Positions 14,101 through 30,470 are shown, counted from the stretch's first letter. The stretch: DNA of 64,000 bases from Siphonodentalium dalli (GCA_032622095.1 CP136068.1:11887729-11951728), one strand, 5' to 3'. The notes: generated by a model not told the origin, from the letters alone. Numbers and translations are program-made.

Positions 14101-17100
14101 GTTAAACGTGTTCATTACTAGAAACATACGATTAGTTCCGTTCAACGCGTTCATTAATAGAAACATATGATTAGTTCCGTTCAACGTGTTCATAAATAGA
14201 AACATACGATTAGTTCCGTTCAACGTGTTCATTAATAGAAACATACGATTAGTTCCGTTCAACTCGTTCATTAATAGAAACATATGATTAGTTCCGTTAA
14301 ACGTGTTCATTACTAGAAACATACGATTAGTTCCGTTCAACGTGTCCATTAATATAAACATATGATTAGTTCCGTTAAACGTGTTCATTAATATAAACAT
14401 ACGATTAGTTCCGATCAACGTGTTCATTAATATAAACATACGATTAGTTCCGTTCAACGTGTTCATTACTATAAACATATGATTAGTTCCGTTCAACGTG
14501 TTCATTACTATAAACACATGAGTAGTTCCGTTAAACGTGTTCATTAATATAAACATACGATTAGTTCCGTTCAACGTGTTCATTACTATAAACACATGAG
14601 TAGTTCCGTTAAACGCGTTCATTAATATAAACATACGATTAGTTCCGTTCAACGTGTTCATTACTAGAAACATACGATTAGTTCCGTTCAACGTGTTCAT
14701 TACTATAACCATATGATTAGTTCCGTTAAACGCGTTCATTACTAGAAACATACGATTAGTTCCGTTCAACGTGTTCATTACTATAAACATATGATTAGTT
14801 CCGTTCAACGTGTTCATTACTAGAAACATACGATTAGTTCCGTTCAACGTGTTCATTACTATAAACATATGATTAGTTCCGTTCAACTTGTTCATTACTA
14901 GAAACATATGATTAGTTCCGTTAAACGCGTTCATTAATAGAAACACATGAGTAGTTCCGTTCAACGTGTTCATTACTAGAAACACATGATTAGTTCCGTT
15001 TAACGCGTTCATTAATAGAATCATATGATTAGTTCCGTTCAACGTGTTCATTAATAGAAACATATGATTAGTTCCGTTCAACGTGTTCATTACTAGAAAC
15101 ACATGATTAGTTCCGTTTAACGCGTTCATTAATAGAAACATATGATTAGTTCCGCTCAGCGTGTTCATTAATAGAAACATATGATTAGTTCCGTTCAACG
15201 TGTTCATTACCAGAAACACATGATTAGTTCCGTACAATGTGTTCATTAATAGAAACATATGATTAGTTCCGTTAAACGTGCTATAATTACCAGAAACATA
15301 CGTTTAGTTCCGTTCAACGTGTTCATTACTAGAAACACATGATTAGTTCCGTACAATGTGTTCATTAATAGAAACATATGATTAGTTCCGTTAAACGTGC
15401 TATAATTACCAGAAACATACCTTTAGTTCCGTTCAACGTGTTCATTACTAGAAACACATGATTAGTTCCGTTTAACGCGTTCATTAATAGAAACATATGA
15501 TTAGTTCCGTTCAGCGTGTTCATTACCAAAAACATACGTTTATTTCCGGTCAACGTGTTCATTACCAGAAACACATGATTAGTTCCGTACAATGTGTTCA
15601 TTAATAGAAACATATGATTAGTTCCGTTAAACGTGCTATAATTACCAGAAACATACGTTTAGTTCCGTTCAACGTGTTCATTACTAGTAACATATGATTA
15701 GTTCCGTTCAACGCGTTCATTAATATAAACATATGATTAGTTCTGTTAAACGTGTTCATTAATAGAAATATATGATTAGTTCCGTTAAACGCGTTCATTA
15801 CTATAAACATATGATTAGTTCCGTTAAACGCGTTCATTAATATAAACATGTGATTAGTTCCGTTAAACGCGTTCATTACTATAAACATATGATTAGTTCC
15901 GTTAAACGCGTTCATTACTATAAACATATGATTAGTTCCGTTAAACGCGTTCATTAATATAAACATGTGATTAGTTCCGTTAAACGTGTTCATTACTAGA
16001 AACACATGATTAGTTCCGTACAATGTGTTCATTAATATAAACACATGATTAGATCCGTTCAACGTGTTCATTACTAGAAACATACGTTTAGTTCCGTTCA
16101 ACGTGTTCATTACTAGAAACACATGATTAGTTCAGTTCAACATGTCCATTACCAGAAACATACGTTTAGTTCCGTTCAACGCGTTCATTACTATAAACAT
16201 ATGATTAGTTCCGTTAAACGCGTTCATTAATAGAAACATATGACTAGTTCCGTTCAACGTGTTCATTACTAGAAACATACGATTAGTTCCGTTCAACGTG
16301 TTCATTACTATAAACATATGATTAGTTCCGTTAAACGCGTTCATTACTAGAAACATAAGATTAGTTCCGTTCAACGTGTTCATTACTAGAAATATAAGAT
16401 TAGTTCCGTTCAACGTGTTCATTACTAGAATCATACGATTAGTTCCGTCCAACGTGTTCATTACTATAAACATATGACTAGTTCCGTTAAACGCGTTCAT
16501 TACTATAAACATATGATTAGTTCCGTTCAACGTGTTCATGAATATAAACATACGTTTAGTTCCGTTCAACGTGTTCATTACCAGAAACATACGATTAGTT
16601 CCGTTCAACGTGTTCATTACTATTAACATATGATTAGTTCCGTTCAACGCGTTCATTACTATAAACATATGATTAGTTCCGTTAAACGCGTTCATTACTA
16701 GAAACATACGATTAGTTCCGTTCAACGCGTTCATTAATATAAACATATGATTAGTTCTGTTAAACGTGTTCATTAATAGAAATATATGATTAGTTCCGTT
16801 AAACGCGTTCATTACTATAAACATGTGATTAGTTCCGTTAAACGTGTTCATTACTAGAAACATACGATTAGTTCCATTCAACGCGTTCATTAATAGAAAC
16901 ATATGATTAGTTCCGTTCAACGTGTTCATAAATAGAAACATACGATTAGTTCCGTTCAACGTGTTCATTAATAGAAACATACGATTAGTTCCGTTCAACT
17001 CGTTCATTAATAGAAACATATGATTAGTTCCGTTAAACGTGTTCATTACTAGAAACATACGATTAGTTCCGTTCAACGTGTCCATTAATATAAACATATG

Positions 17101-20100
17101 ATTAGTTCCGTTAAACGTGTTCATTAATATAAACATACGATTAGTTCCGTTCAACGTGTTCATTAATATAAACATACGATTAGTTCCGTTCAACGTGTTC
17201 ATTACTATAAACATATGATTAGTTCCGTTCAACGTGTTCATTACTATAAACACATGAGTAGTTCCGTTAAACGTGTTCATTAATATAAACATACGATTAG
17301 TTCCGTTCAACGTGTTCATTACTATAAACACATGAGTAGTTCCGTTAAACGCGTTCATTAATATAAACATACGATTAGTTCCGTTCAACGTGTTCATTAC
17401 TAGAAACATACGAATAGTTCCGTTCAACGTGTTCATTACTATAACCATATGATTAGTTCCGTTAAACGCGTTCATTACTAGAAACATACGATTAGTTCCG
17501 TTCAACGTGTTCATTACTATAAACATATGATTAGTTCCGTTCAACGTGTTCATTACTAGAAACATACGATTAGTTCCGTTCAACGTGTTCATTACTATAA
17601 ACATATGATTAGTTCCGTTAAACGCGTTCATTAATAGAAACGTACGATTAGTTCCGTTAAACGCGTTCATTAATAGAAACACATGAGTAGTTCCGTTCAA
17701 CGTGTTCATTACTAGAAACACATGATTAGTTCCGTTTAACGCGTTCATTAATAGAAACATATGATTAGTTCCGTTCAACGTGTTCATTAATAGAAACATA
17801 TGATTAGTTCCGTTCAACGTGTTCATTACTAGAAACACATGATTAGTTCCGTTTAACGCGTTCATTAATAGAAACATATGATTAGTTCCGTTCAGCGTGT
17901 TCATTAATAGAAACATATGATTAGTTCCGTTCAACGTGTTCATTACCAGAAACACATGATTAGTTCCGTACAATGTGTTCATTAATAGAAACATATGATT
18001 AGTTCCGTTAAACGTGCTATAATTACCAGAAACATACGTTTAGTTCCGTTCAACGTGTTCATTACTAGAAACACATGATTAGTTCCGTACAATGTGTTCA
18101 TTAATAGAAACATATGATTAGTTCCGTTAAACGTGCTATAATTACCAGAAACATACCTTTAGTTCCGTTCAACGTGTTCATTACTAGAAACACATGATTA
18201 GTTCCGTTTAACGCGTTCATTAATAGAAACATATGATTAGTTCCGTTCAGCGTGTTCATTACCAAAAACATACGTTTATTTCCGTTCAACGTGTTCATTA
18301 CCAGAAACACATGATTAGTTCCGTACAATGTGTTCATTAATAGAAACATATGATTAGTTCCGTTAAACGTGCTATAATTACCAGAAACATACGTTTAGTT
18401 CCGTTCAACGTGTTCATTACTATTAACATATGATTAGTTCCGTTCAACGCGTTCATTAATATAAACATATGATTAGTTCTGTTAAACGTGTTCATTAATA
18501 GAAATATATGATTAGTTCCGTTAAACGCGTTCATTACTATAAACATATGATTAGTTCCGTTAAACGCGTTCATTAATATAAACATGTGATTAGTTCCGTT
18601 AAACGTGTTCATTACTAGAAACATACGATTAGTTCCGTTCAACGCGTTCATTAATAGAAACATATGATTAGTTCCGTTCAACGTGTTCATTAATAGAAAC
18701 ATACGATTAGTTCCGTTCAACGTGTTCATTAATAGAAACATACGATTAGTTCCGTTCAACTCGTTCATTAATAGAAACATATGATTAGTTCCGTTAAACG
18801 TGTTCATTACTAGAAGCATACGATTAGTTCCGTTCAACGTGTCCATTAATATAAACATATGATTAGTTCCGTTAAACGTGTTCATTAATATAAACATACG
18901 ATTAGTTCCGTTCAACGTGTTCATTAATATAAACATACGATTAGTTCCGTTGAACGTGTTCATTACTATAAACATATGATTAGTTCCGTTCAACGTGTTC
19001 ATTACTATAAACACATGAGAAGTTCCGTTAAACGTGTTCATTAATATAAACATACGATTAGTTCCGTTCAACGTGTTCATTAATATAAACATACGATTAG
19101 TTCCGTTCAACGTGTTCATTACTATAAACACATGAGTAGTTCCGTTAAACGCGTTCATTAATATAAACATACGATTAGTTCCGTGCAACGTGTTCATTAC
19201 TAGACACATACGATTAGTTCCGTTCAACGTGTTCATTACTATAACCATATGATTAGTTCCGTTAAACGCGTTCATTACTAGAAACATACGATTAGTTCCG
19301 TTCAACGTGTTCATTACTATAAACATATGATTAGTTCCGTTCAACGTGTTCATTACTAGAAACATACGATTAGTTCCGTTCAACGTGTTCATTACTATAA
19401 ACATATGATTAGTTCCGTTCAACTTGTTCATTACTAGAAACATATGATTAGTTCCGTTAAACGCGTTCATTAATAGAAACACATGAGTAGTTCCGTTCAA
19501 CGTGTTCATTACTAGAAACACATGATTAGTTCTGTTTAACGCGTTCATTAATAGAAACATATGATTAGTTCCGTTCAACGTGTTCATTAATAGAAACATA
19601 TGATTAGTTCCGTTCAACGTGTTCATTACTAGAAACACATGATTAGTTTCGTTTAACGCGTTCATTAATAGAAACATATGATTAGTTCCGTTCAGCGTGT
19701 TCATTAATAGAAACATATGATTAGTTCCGTTCAACGTGTTCATTACCAAAAACACATGATTAGTTCCGTACAATGTGTTCATTAATAGAAACATATGATT
19801 AGTTCCGTTAAACGTGCTATAATTACCAGAAACATACGTTTAGTTCCGTTCAACGTGTTCATTACTAGAAACACATGATTAGTTCCGTACAATGTGTTCA
19901 TTAATAGAAACATATGATTAGTTCCGTTAAACGTGCTATAATTACCAGAAACATACCTTTAGTTCCGTTCAACGTGTTCATTATTAGAAACACATGATTA
20001 GTTCCGTTTAACGCGTTCATTAATAGAAACATATGATTAGTTCCGTTCAGCGTGTTCATTACCAAAAACATACGTTTATTTCCGTTCAACGTGTTCATTA

Positions 20101-23100
20101 CCAGAAACACATGATTAGTTCCGTACAATGTGTTCATTAATAGAAACATATGACTAGTTCCGTTAAACGTGCTATAATCACCAGAAACATACGTTTAGTT
20201 CCGTTCAACGTGTTCATTACTAGAAACACATGATTAGTTCCGTTTAACGCGTTCTTTAATAGAAACATATGATTAGTTCCGTTCAGCGTGTTCATTACCA
20301 GAAACATACGTTTATTTCCGTTCAACGTGTTCATTACCAGAAACACATGATTAGTTCCGTACAATGTGTTCATTAATAAAAACATATGATTAGTTCCGTT
20401 AAACGCGTTCATTAATATAAACACATGATTAGTTCCGTTCAACGTGTTCATTACTAAAAACATACGTTTAGTTCCGTTCAACATGTTCATTACTAGAAAC
20501 ACATGATTAGTTCAGTTCAACATGGTCCATTACCAGAAACATACGTTTAGTTCCGTTCAACGCGTTCATTACTATAAACATATGATTAGTTCCGTTAAAC
20601 GCGTTCATTAATAGAAACATACGATTAGTTCCGTTCAACGTGTTCATTACTAGAAACATACGATTAGTTCCGTTCAACGCGTTCATTACTAGAAACATAC
20701 GATTAGTTCCGTTCAACGTGTTCATTAATAGAAACATATGATTAGTTCCGTCCAACGTGTTCATTACTATAAACATATGACTAGTTCCGTTAAACGCGTT
20801 CATTAATCGAAACATATGATTAGTTCCGTTAAACGCGTTCATTAATAGAAACACATGAGCAGTTCCGTTCAACGTGTTCATTATTAGAAACATATGATTA
20901 GTTCCGTTCAGCGTGTTCATTACCAGAAACATACGTTTATTTCCGTTCAACGTGTTCATTACCAGAAACACATGATTAGTTCCGTACAATGTTTTCATTA
21001 ATAGAAACATATGATTAGTTCCGTTAAACTTGCTATAATTTCCAGAAACATACGTTTAGTTCCGTTCAACGTGTTCATTACTAGAAACACATGATTAGTT
21101 CCGTTTAACGCGTTCATTAATAGAAACATATGATTAGTTCCGTTCAGCGTGTTCATTACCAGAAACATACGTTTATTTCCGTTCAACGTGTTCATTACCA
21201 GAAACAAATGATTAGTTCCGTACAATGTGTTCATTAATATAAACATATGATTAGTTCCGTTAAACGCGTTCATTAATATAAACACATGATTAGTTCCGTT
21301 CAACGTGTTCATTACTAGAAACATACGTTTAGTTCCGTTCAACGTGTTCATTAATAGAAACACATGATTAGTTCAGTTCAAAATGTCCATTACCAGAAAC
21401 ATACGTTTAGTTCCGTTCAACGTGTTCATTACTAGAAACAGATGATTAGTTCCGTTAAACGCGTTCATTACTAGAAACATACGATTAGTTCCGTTCAACG
21501 CGTTCATTAATATAAACATATGATTAGTTCTGTTAAACGTGTTCATTAATAGAAATATATGATTAGTTCCGTTAAACGCGTTCATTACTATAAACATGTG
21601 ATTAGTTCCGTTAAACGTGTTCATTACTAGAAACATACGATTAGTTCCATTCAACGCGTTCATTAATAGAAACATATGATTAGTTCCGTTCAACGTGTTC
21701 ATAAATAGAAACATACGATTAGTTCCGTTCAACGTGTTCATTAATAGAAACATACGATTAGTTCCGTTCAACTCGTTCATTAATAGAAACATATGATTAG
21801 TTCCGTTAAACGTGTTCATTACTAGAAACATACGATTAGTTCCGTTCAACGTGTCCATTAATATAAACATATGATTAGTTCCGTTAAACGTGTTCATTAA
21901 TATAAACATACGATTAGTTCCGTTCAACGTGTTCATTAATATAAACATACGATTAGTTCCGTTCAACGTGTTCATTACTATAAACATATGATTAGTTCCG
22001 TTCAACGTGTTCATTACTATAAACACATGAGTAGTTCCGTTAAACGTGTTCATTAATATAAACATACGATTAGTTCCGTTCAACGTGTTCATTACTATAA
22101 ACACATGAGTAGTTCCGTTAAACGCGTTCATTAATATAAACATACGATTAGTTCCGTTCAACGTGTTCATTACTAGAAACATACGATTAGTTCCGTTCAA
22201 CGTGTTCATTACTATAACCATATGATTAGTTCCGTTAAACGCGTTCATTACTAGAAACATACGATTAGTTCCGTTCAACGTGTTCATTACTATAAACATA
22301 TGATTAGTTCCGTTCAACGTGATCATTACTAGAAACATACGATTAGTTCCGTTCAACGTGTTCATTACTATAAACATATGATTAGTTCCGTTCAACTTGT
22401 TCATTACTAGAAACATATGATTAGTTCCGTTAAACGCGTTCATTAATAGAAACACATGAGTAGTTCCGTTCAACGTGTTCATTACTAGAAACACATGATT
22501 AGTTCCGTTTAACGCGTTCATTAATAGAAACATATGATTAGTTCCGTTCAACGTGTTCATTAATAGAAACATATGATTAGTTCCGTTCAACGTGTTCATT
22601 ACTAGAAACACATGATTAGTTCCGTTTAACGCGTTCATTAATAGAAACATATGATTAGTTCCGTTCAGCGTGTTCATTAATAGAAACATATGATTAGTTC
22701 CGTTCAACGTGTTCATTACCAGAAACACATGATTAGTTCCGTACAATGTGTTCATTAATAGAAACATATGATTAGTTCCGTTAAACGTGCTATAATTACC
22801 AGAAACATACGTTTAGTTCCGTTCAACGTGTTCATTACTAGAAACACATGATTAGTTCCGTACAATGTGTTCATTAATAGAAACATATGATTAGTTCCGT
22901 TAAACGTGCTATAATTACCAGAAACATACCTTTAGTTCCGTTCAACGTGTTCATTACTAGAAACACATGATTAGTTCCGTTTAACGCGTTCATTAATAGA
23001 AACATATGATTAGTTCCGTTCAGCGTGTTCATTACCAAAAACATACGTTTATTTCCGTTCAACGTGTTCATTACCAGAAACACATGATTAGTTCCGTACA

Positions 23101-24700
23101 ATGTGTTCATTAATAGAAACATATGATTAGTTCCGTTAAACGTGCTATAATTACCAGAAACATACGTTTAGTTCCGTTCAACGTGTTCATTACTATTAAC
23201 ATATGATTAGTTCCGTTCAACGCGTTCATTAATATAAACATATGATTAGTTCTGTTAAACGTGTTCATTAATAGAAATATATGGTTAGTTCCGTTAAACG
23301 CGTTCATTACTATAAACATATGATTAGTTCCGTTAAACGCGTTCATTAATATAAACATGTGATTAGTTCCGTTAAACGTGTTCATTACTAGAAACATACG
23401 ATTAGTTCCGTTCAACGCGTTCATTAATAGAAACATATGATTAGTTCCGTTCAACGTGTTCATTAATAGAAACATACGATTAGTTCCGTTCAACGTGTTC
23501 ATTAATAGAAACATACGATTAGTTCCGTTCAACTCGTTCATTAATAGAAACATATGATTAGTTCCGGTAAACGTGTTCATTACTAGAAGCATACGATTAG
23601 TTCCGTTCAACGTGTCCATTAATATAAACATATGATTAGTTCCGTTAAACGTGTTCATTAATATAAACATACGATTAGTTCCGTTCAACGTGTTCATTAA
23701 TATAAACATACGATTAGTTCCGTTGAACGTGTTCATTACTATAAACATATGATTAGTTCCGTTCAACGTGTTCATTACTATAAACACATGAGAAGTTCCG
23801 TTAAACGTGTTCATTAATATAAACATACGATTAGTTCCGTTCAACGTGTTCATTAATATAAACATACGATTAGTTCCGTTCAACGTGTTCATTACTATAA
23901 ACACATGAGTAGTTCCGTTAAACGCGTTCATTAATATAAACATACGATTAGTTCCGTGCAACGTGTTCATTACTAGACACATACGATTAGTTCCGTTCAA
24001 CGTGTTCATTACTATAACCATATGATTAGTTCCGTTAAACGCGTTCATTACTAGAAACATACGATTAGTTCCGTTCAACGTGTTCATTACTATAAACATA
24101 TGATTAGTTCCGTTCAACGTGTTCATTACTTGAAACATACGATTAGTTCCGTTCAACGTGTTCATTACTATAAACATATGATTAGTTCCGTTCAACTTGT
24201 TCATTACTAGAAACATATGATTAGTTCCGTTAAACGCGTTCATTAATAGAAACACATGAGTAGTTCCGTTCAACGTGTTCATTACTAGAAACACATGATT
24301 AGTTCTGTTTAACGCGTTCATTAATAGAAACATATGATTAGTTCCGTTCAACGTGTTCATTAATAGAAACATATGATTAGTTCCGTTCAACGTGTTCATT
24401 ACTAGAAACACATGATTAGTTCCGTTTAACGCGTTCATTAATAGAAACATATGATTAGTTCCGTTCAGCGTGTTCATTAATAGAAACATATGATTAGTTC
24501 CGTTCAACGTGTTCATTACCAGAAACACATGATTAGTTCCGTACAATGTGTTCATTAATAGAAACATATGATTAGTTCCGTTAAACGTGCTATAATTACC
24601 AGAAACATACGTTTAGTTCCGTTCAACGTGTTCATTACTAGAAACACATGATTAGTTCCGTACAATGTGTTCATTAATAGAAACATATGATTAGTTCCGT
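2111..24700. repeat. Higher-order repeat domain of the 39-base array (~2.74/2.78 kb units)
   Basis: Three closely spaced +2 marker monomers near 2111, 2230 and 2467 recur near 4847/4966/5203, 7622/7741/7978, 12737/12856/13092, 15278/15397/15630, 18014/18133/18369, 19814/19933/20170 and 22787/22906/23142. Spacings of 2736 and 2775 equal 70 or 71 monomers plus three 2-base insertions. Other spacings (1800, 2541, 2973) show units shortened or lengthened by whole monomers. Units are almost identical, including rare private substitutions, so amplification was recent and by long blocks. Confidence 0.9.
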
Positions 24701-24730
24701 TAAACGTTAAACGTTAAACGTCCAACGTGT
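24695..24730. repeat. Heptamer triplication at a junction between higher-order repeat types
   Basis: The 39-base register breaks where GTTAAAC is repeated three times (around 24699-24719) before resuming at TCCAACGTG. The left flank matches the 2.7-kb higher-order unit; the right flank matches the block also seen near 20750. This looks like a slippage or end-joining scar where two unit types were joined. Confidence 0.8.
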
Positions 24731-27700
24731 TCATTACTATAAACATACGATTAGTTCCGTTAAACGCGTTCATTAATCGAAACATATGATTAGTTCCGTT
24801 AAACGCGTTCATTAATAGAAACACATGAGCAGTTCCGTTCAACGTGTTCATTATTAGAAACATATGATTAGTTCCGTTCAGCGTGTTCATTACCAGAAAC
24901 ATACGTTTATTTCCGTTCAACGTGTTCATTACCAGAAACACATGATTAGTTCCGTACAATGTGTTCATTAATAGAAACATATGATTAGTTCCGTTAAACT
25001 TGCTATAATTTCCAGAAACATACGTTTAGTTCCGTTCAACGTGTTCATTACTAGAAACACATGATTAGTTCCGTTTAACGCGTTCATTAATAGAAACATA
25101 TGATTAGTTCCGTTCAGCGTGTTCATTACCAGAAACATACGTTTATTTCCGTTCAACGTGTTCATTACCAGAAACAAATGATTAGTTCCGTACAATGTGT
25201 TCATTAATATAAACATATGATTAGTTCCGTTAAACGCGTTCATTAATATAAACACATGATTAGTTCCGTTCAACGTGTTCATTACTAGAAACATACGTTT
25301 AGTTCCGTTCAACGTGTTCATTAATAGAAACACATGATTAGTTCAGTTCAAAATGTCCATTACCAGAAACATACGTTTAGTTCCGTTCAACGTGTTCATT
25401 ACTAGAAACAGATGATTAGTTCCGTTAAACGCGTTCATTACTAGAAACATACGATTAGTTCCGTTCAACGTGTTCATTAATAGATACATATGATTAGTTC
25501 CGTCCAACGTGTTCATTACTATAAACATATGATTAGTTCCGTTAAACGCGTTCATTAATAGAAACATATGATTAGTTCCGTTAAACGCGTTCATTACTAG
25601 AAACATAAGATTAGTTCCGTGCAACGTGTTCATTACTAGAAATATAAGATTAGTTCCGTTCAACGTGTTCATTACTAGAAGCATACGATTAGTTCCGTCC
25701 AACGTGTTCATTACTATAAACATATTACTAGTTCCGTTAAACGCGTTCATTAATAGAAACATACGATTAGTTCCGTTCAACGCGTTCATTACTATAAACA
25801 TATGATTAGTTCCGTTCAACGTGTTCATTAATATAAACATACGTTTAGTTCCGTTCAACGTGTTCATTACTAGAAACATATGATTAGTTCCGTTAAACGC
25901 GTTCATTACTATAAACATATGATTAGTTCCGTTAAACGCGTTCATTAATAGAAACATATGATTAGTTCCGTTAAACGTGATCATTACTAGAAACATACGA
26001 TTAGTTCCGTTCAACGTGTTCATTAATATAAACATACGATTAGTTCCGTTCAACGTGTTCATTAATATAAACATACGATTAGTTCCGTTCAACGTGTTCA
26101 TTAATATAAACATGCGATTAGTTCCGTTCAACGTGTTCATTAATATAAACATACGATTAGTTCTGTTCAACGTGTTCATTACTAGAAACATATGATTAGT
26201 TCCGTTCAACGCGTTCATTACTAGAAACATACGATTAGTTCCGTTCAACGTGATCATTACTATAAACATATGATTAGTTCCGTTAAACGCGTTCATTACT
26301 AGAAACACATGATTAGCTCCGTTTAACGCGTTCATTAATATAAACATACGATTAGTTCCGTTCAACGTGTTCATTACTAGAAACATAAGATTAGTTCCGT
26401 TCAACGTGTTCATTAATAGAAACATATGATTAGTTCCGTTCAACGTGTTCATTACTAGATACACATGATTAGTTCCGTTTAACGCGTTCATTAATAGAAA
26501 CATATGATTAGTTCCGTTCAGCGTGTTCATTAATAGAAACATATGATTAGTTCCGTTCAACGTGTTCATTACCAGAAACATATGATTAGTTCCGAACAAT
26601 GTGTTCATTAATAGAAACATATGATTAGTTCCGTTAAACGCGTTCATTAATATAAACACATGATTAGTTCCGTTCAACGTGTTCATTACTAGAAACATAC
26701 GTTTAGTTCCGTTCAACGTGTTCATTACTAGAAACACATGATTAGTTCAGTTCAACATGTCCATTACCAGAAACATACGTTTAGTTCCGTTCAACGCGTT
26801 CATTACTATAAACATATGATTAGTTCCGTTAAACGCGTTCATTAATAGAAACATATGACTAGTTCCGTTCAACTTGTTCATTACTAGAAACATACGATTA
26901 GTTCCGTTCAACGCGTTCATTACTAGAAACATACGATTAGTTCCGTTCAACGTGTTCATTAATAGAAACATATGATTAGTTCCGTCCAACGTGTTCATTA
27001 CTATAAACATATGACTAGTTCCGTTAAACGCGTTCATTAATAGAAACATATGGTTAGTTCCGTTAAACGTGTTCATTACTATAAACATATGACGAGTTCC
27101 GTTAAACGCGTTCATTAATAGAAACATACGATTAGTTCCGTTAAACGCGTTCATTAATAGAAACACATGAGTAGTTCCGTTCAACGTGTTCATTACTAGA
27201 AACATAAGATTAATTCCGCTCAACGTGTTCATTAATAGAAACATATGATTAGTTCGGTTCAACGTGTTCATTACTAGAACACATGATTAGTTCCGTTTAA
27301 CGCGTTCATTAATATAAACATTTGATTAGTTCCGTTCAACGTGTTCATTAATAGAAACATATGATTAGTTCCGTTCAACGTGTTCATTACTAGAAACACA
27401 TGATTAGTTCCTTTTAACGCGTTCATTAATAGAAACATATGATTAGTTCCGTTAAACGCGTTCATTAATAGAAACATACGATTAGTTCCGTTAAACGCGT
27501 TCATTAATAGAAACACATGAGTAGTTCCGTTCAACGTGTTCATTACTAGAAACACATGATTAGTTCCGTTAAACGCGTTCATTAATAGAAACATATGATT
27601 AGTTCCGTTAAACGCGTTCATTAATAGAAACATATGATTAGTTCCGTTAAACGCGTTCATTAATAGAAACGTACGATTAGTTCCGTTAAACGCGTTCATT

Positions 27701-30470
27701 AATAGAAACACATGAGTAGTTCCGTTCAACGTGTTCATTACTAGAAACACATGATTAGTTCCGTTAAACGCGTTCATTAATAGAAACATATGATTAGTTC
27801 CGTTAAACGCGTTCATTAATAGAAACATACGATTAGTTCCGTTAAACGCGTTCATTAATAGAAACATATGATTAGTTCCGTTAAACGTGCTATAATTACC
27901 AGAAACATATGATTAGTTCCGTTAAACGCGTTCATTAATAGAAACATATGACTAGTTCCGTTCAACGTGTTCATTACTAGAAACATACGATTAGTTCCGT
28001 TAAACGTGTTCATTAATATAAACATACGATTAGTTCCGCTCAACGCGTTCATTACTAGAAACATACGATCAGTTCCGTTCAACGTGTTCATTACTAGAAA
28101 CATGAGATTAGTTCCGTTCAACGCGTTCATTACTAGAAACACATGATCAGTTCCGTTCAACGTGTTCATTAATAGAAACATATGATTAGTCCCGTTCAAC
28201 GTGTTCATTACTAGAAACATACGATTAGTTCCGTTCAACGCGTTCATTACTAGAAACACATGATCAGTTCCGTTCAACGTGTTCATTAATAGAAACATAT
28301 GATTAGTTCCGTTCAACGTGTTCATTAATAGAAACATATGATTAGTTCCGTTCAACGTTTTCGTTACTAGAAACATATGATTAGTTCCGTTCAACGCGTT
28401 CATTACTAGAAACAACCGATTAGTTCCGTTCAACGTGTTCATTAATAGAAACATATGATTAGTTCCGTTCAACGCGTTCATCAACAGAAACATATGATTA
28501 GTTCCGTTAAACGCGTTCATTAATAGAAACATATGATTAGTTCCGTTAAACGCGTTCATTAACAGAAACATACGATTAGTTCCGTTCAACGCGTTCATTA
28601 CTAGAAACATACGAATAGTTCTGTTAAACGCGTTCATTAACAGAAACATATGATTAGTTCCGTTAAACGCGTTCATTAATATAAACATATGATTAGTTCC
28701 GTTAAACGCGTTCATTACTAGAAACATATGATTAGTTCCGTTCAACGCGTTCATTACTAGAAACATACGATTAGTTCCGTTAAACGCGTTCATTAACAGA
28801 AACATATGATTAGTTCCGTTCAACGCGTTCATTACTATAAACATACGATTAGTTCCGTTAAACGCGTTCATTAACAGAAACATATGATTAGTTCCGTTAA
28901 ACGCGTTCATTAACATAAACATATGATTAGTTCCGTTAAACGCGTTCATTAATAGAAACATACGATTAGTTCCGTTAAACGCGTTCATTAACAGAAACAT
29001 ATGATTAGTTCCGTTAAACGCGTTCATTAACAGAAACATATGATTTGTTCCGGTCAACGTGTTCATTACTAGAAACATGCGATTAGTTCCGTTCAACGTG
29101 TTCATAAATATAAACCTATGATTAGTTCCGTTAAACGCGTTCATTAATAGAAACATATGATTAGTTCCGTTAAACGCGTTCATTAACAGAAACATACGAT
29201 TAGTTCCGTTCAACGCGTTCATTACTAGAAACATACGAATAGTTCTGTTAAACGCGTTCATTAACAGAAACATATGATTAGTTCCGTTAAACGCGTTCAT
29301 TAATATAAACATATGATTAGTTCCGTTAAACGCGTTCATTACTAGAAACATATGATTAGTTCCGTTCAACGCGTTCATTACTAGAAACATACGATTAGTT
29401 CCGTTAAACGCGTTCATTAACAGAAACATATGATTAGTTCCGTTCAACGCGTTCATTACTATAAACATACGATTAGTTCCGTTAAACGCGTTCATTAACA
29501 GAAACATATGATTAGTTCCGTTAAACGCGTTCATTAACAGAAACATATGATTAGTTCCGTTAAACGCGTTCATTAACAGAAACATATGAGTAGTTCCGTT
29601 AAACGCGTTCATTAATAGAAACATACGATTAGTTCCGTTAAACGCGTTCATTAACAGAAACATATGAGTAGTTCCGTTAAACGCGTTCATTAACAGAAAC
29701 ATATGATTTGTTCCGGTCAACGTGTTCATTACTAGAAACATGCGATTAGTTCCGTTCAACGTGTTCATAAATATAAACATATGATTAGTTCCGTTAAACG
29801 CGTTCATTAATAGAAACATATGATTAGTTCCGGTCAACGTGTTCATTACTAGAAACATACGATTAGTTCCGTTCAACGTGTTCATTGATATAAACATATG
29901 ATTAGTTCCGTTAAACGTGTTCATTAATATAAACATATGATTAGTTCCGGTCAACGTGTTCATTGATATAAACATACGATTAGTTCCGTTCAACGCGTTC
30001 ATTACTAGAAACATACGATTAGTTCCGTTAAACGCGTTCATTAACAGAAACATATGATTAGTTCCGTTCAACGTGTTCATTAATAGAAACATATGATTAG
30101 TTCCGTTCAACGTGTTCATTACTAGAAACATACGATTAGTTCCGTTCAACGCGTTCATTACTAGAACCACATGATCAGTTCCGTTCAACGTGTTCATTAA
30201 TAGAAACATACGATTAGTTCCGTTCAACGTGTTCATTAATATAAAAATATGATTAGTTCCGTTAAACGTGTTCATTACTAGAAACATACGATTAGTTCCG
30301 TTAAACGTGTTCATTACTAGAAACATATGATTAGTTCCGTTAAACGTGTTCATTAATATAAACATACGATTAGTTCCGTTCAACGTGTTCATTAACAGAA
30401 ACATATGATTAGTTCCGTTAAACGTGTTCATTAATAGAAACATATGATTAGTTCCGGTCAACGTGTTCAT
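24730..30470. repeat. Heterogeneous domain of the 39-base array with a 624-base duplication
   Basis: This part lacks the regular 2.7-kb order. Within it, a segment marked by the rare variant ACGAATAGTTCTG near 28613 recurs near 29237, a step of 624 bases or 16 monomers. AACGCG-type monomers predominate between about 27.3 and 29.8 kb. There are no inserted elements and no unique sequence. Confidence 0.8.
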
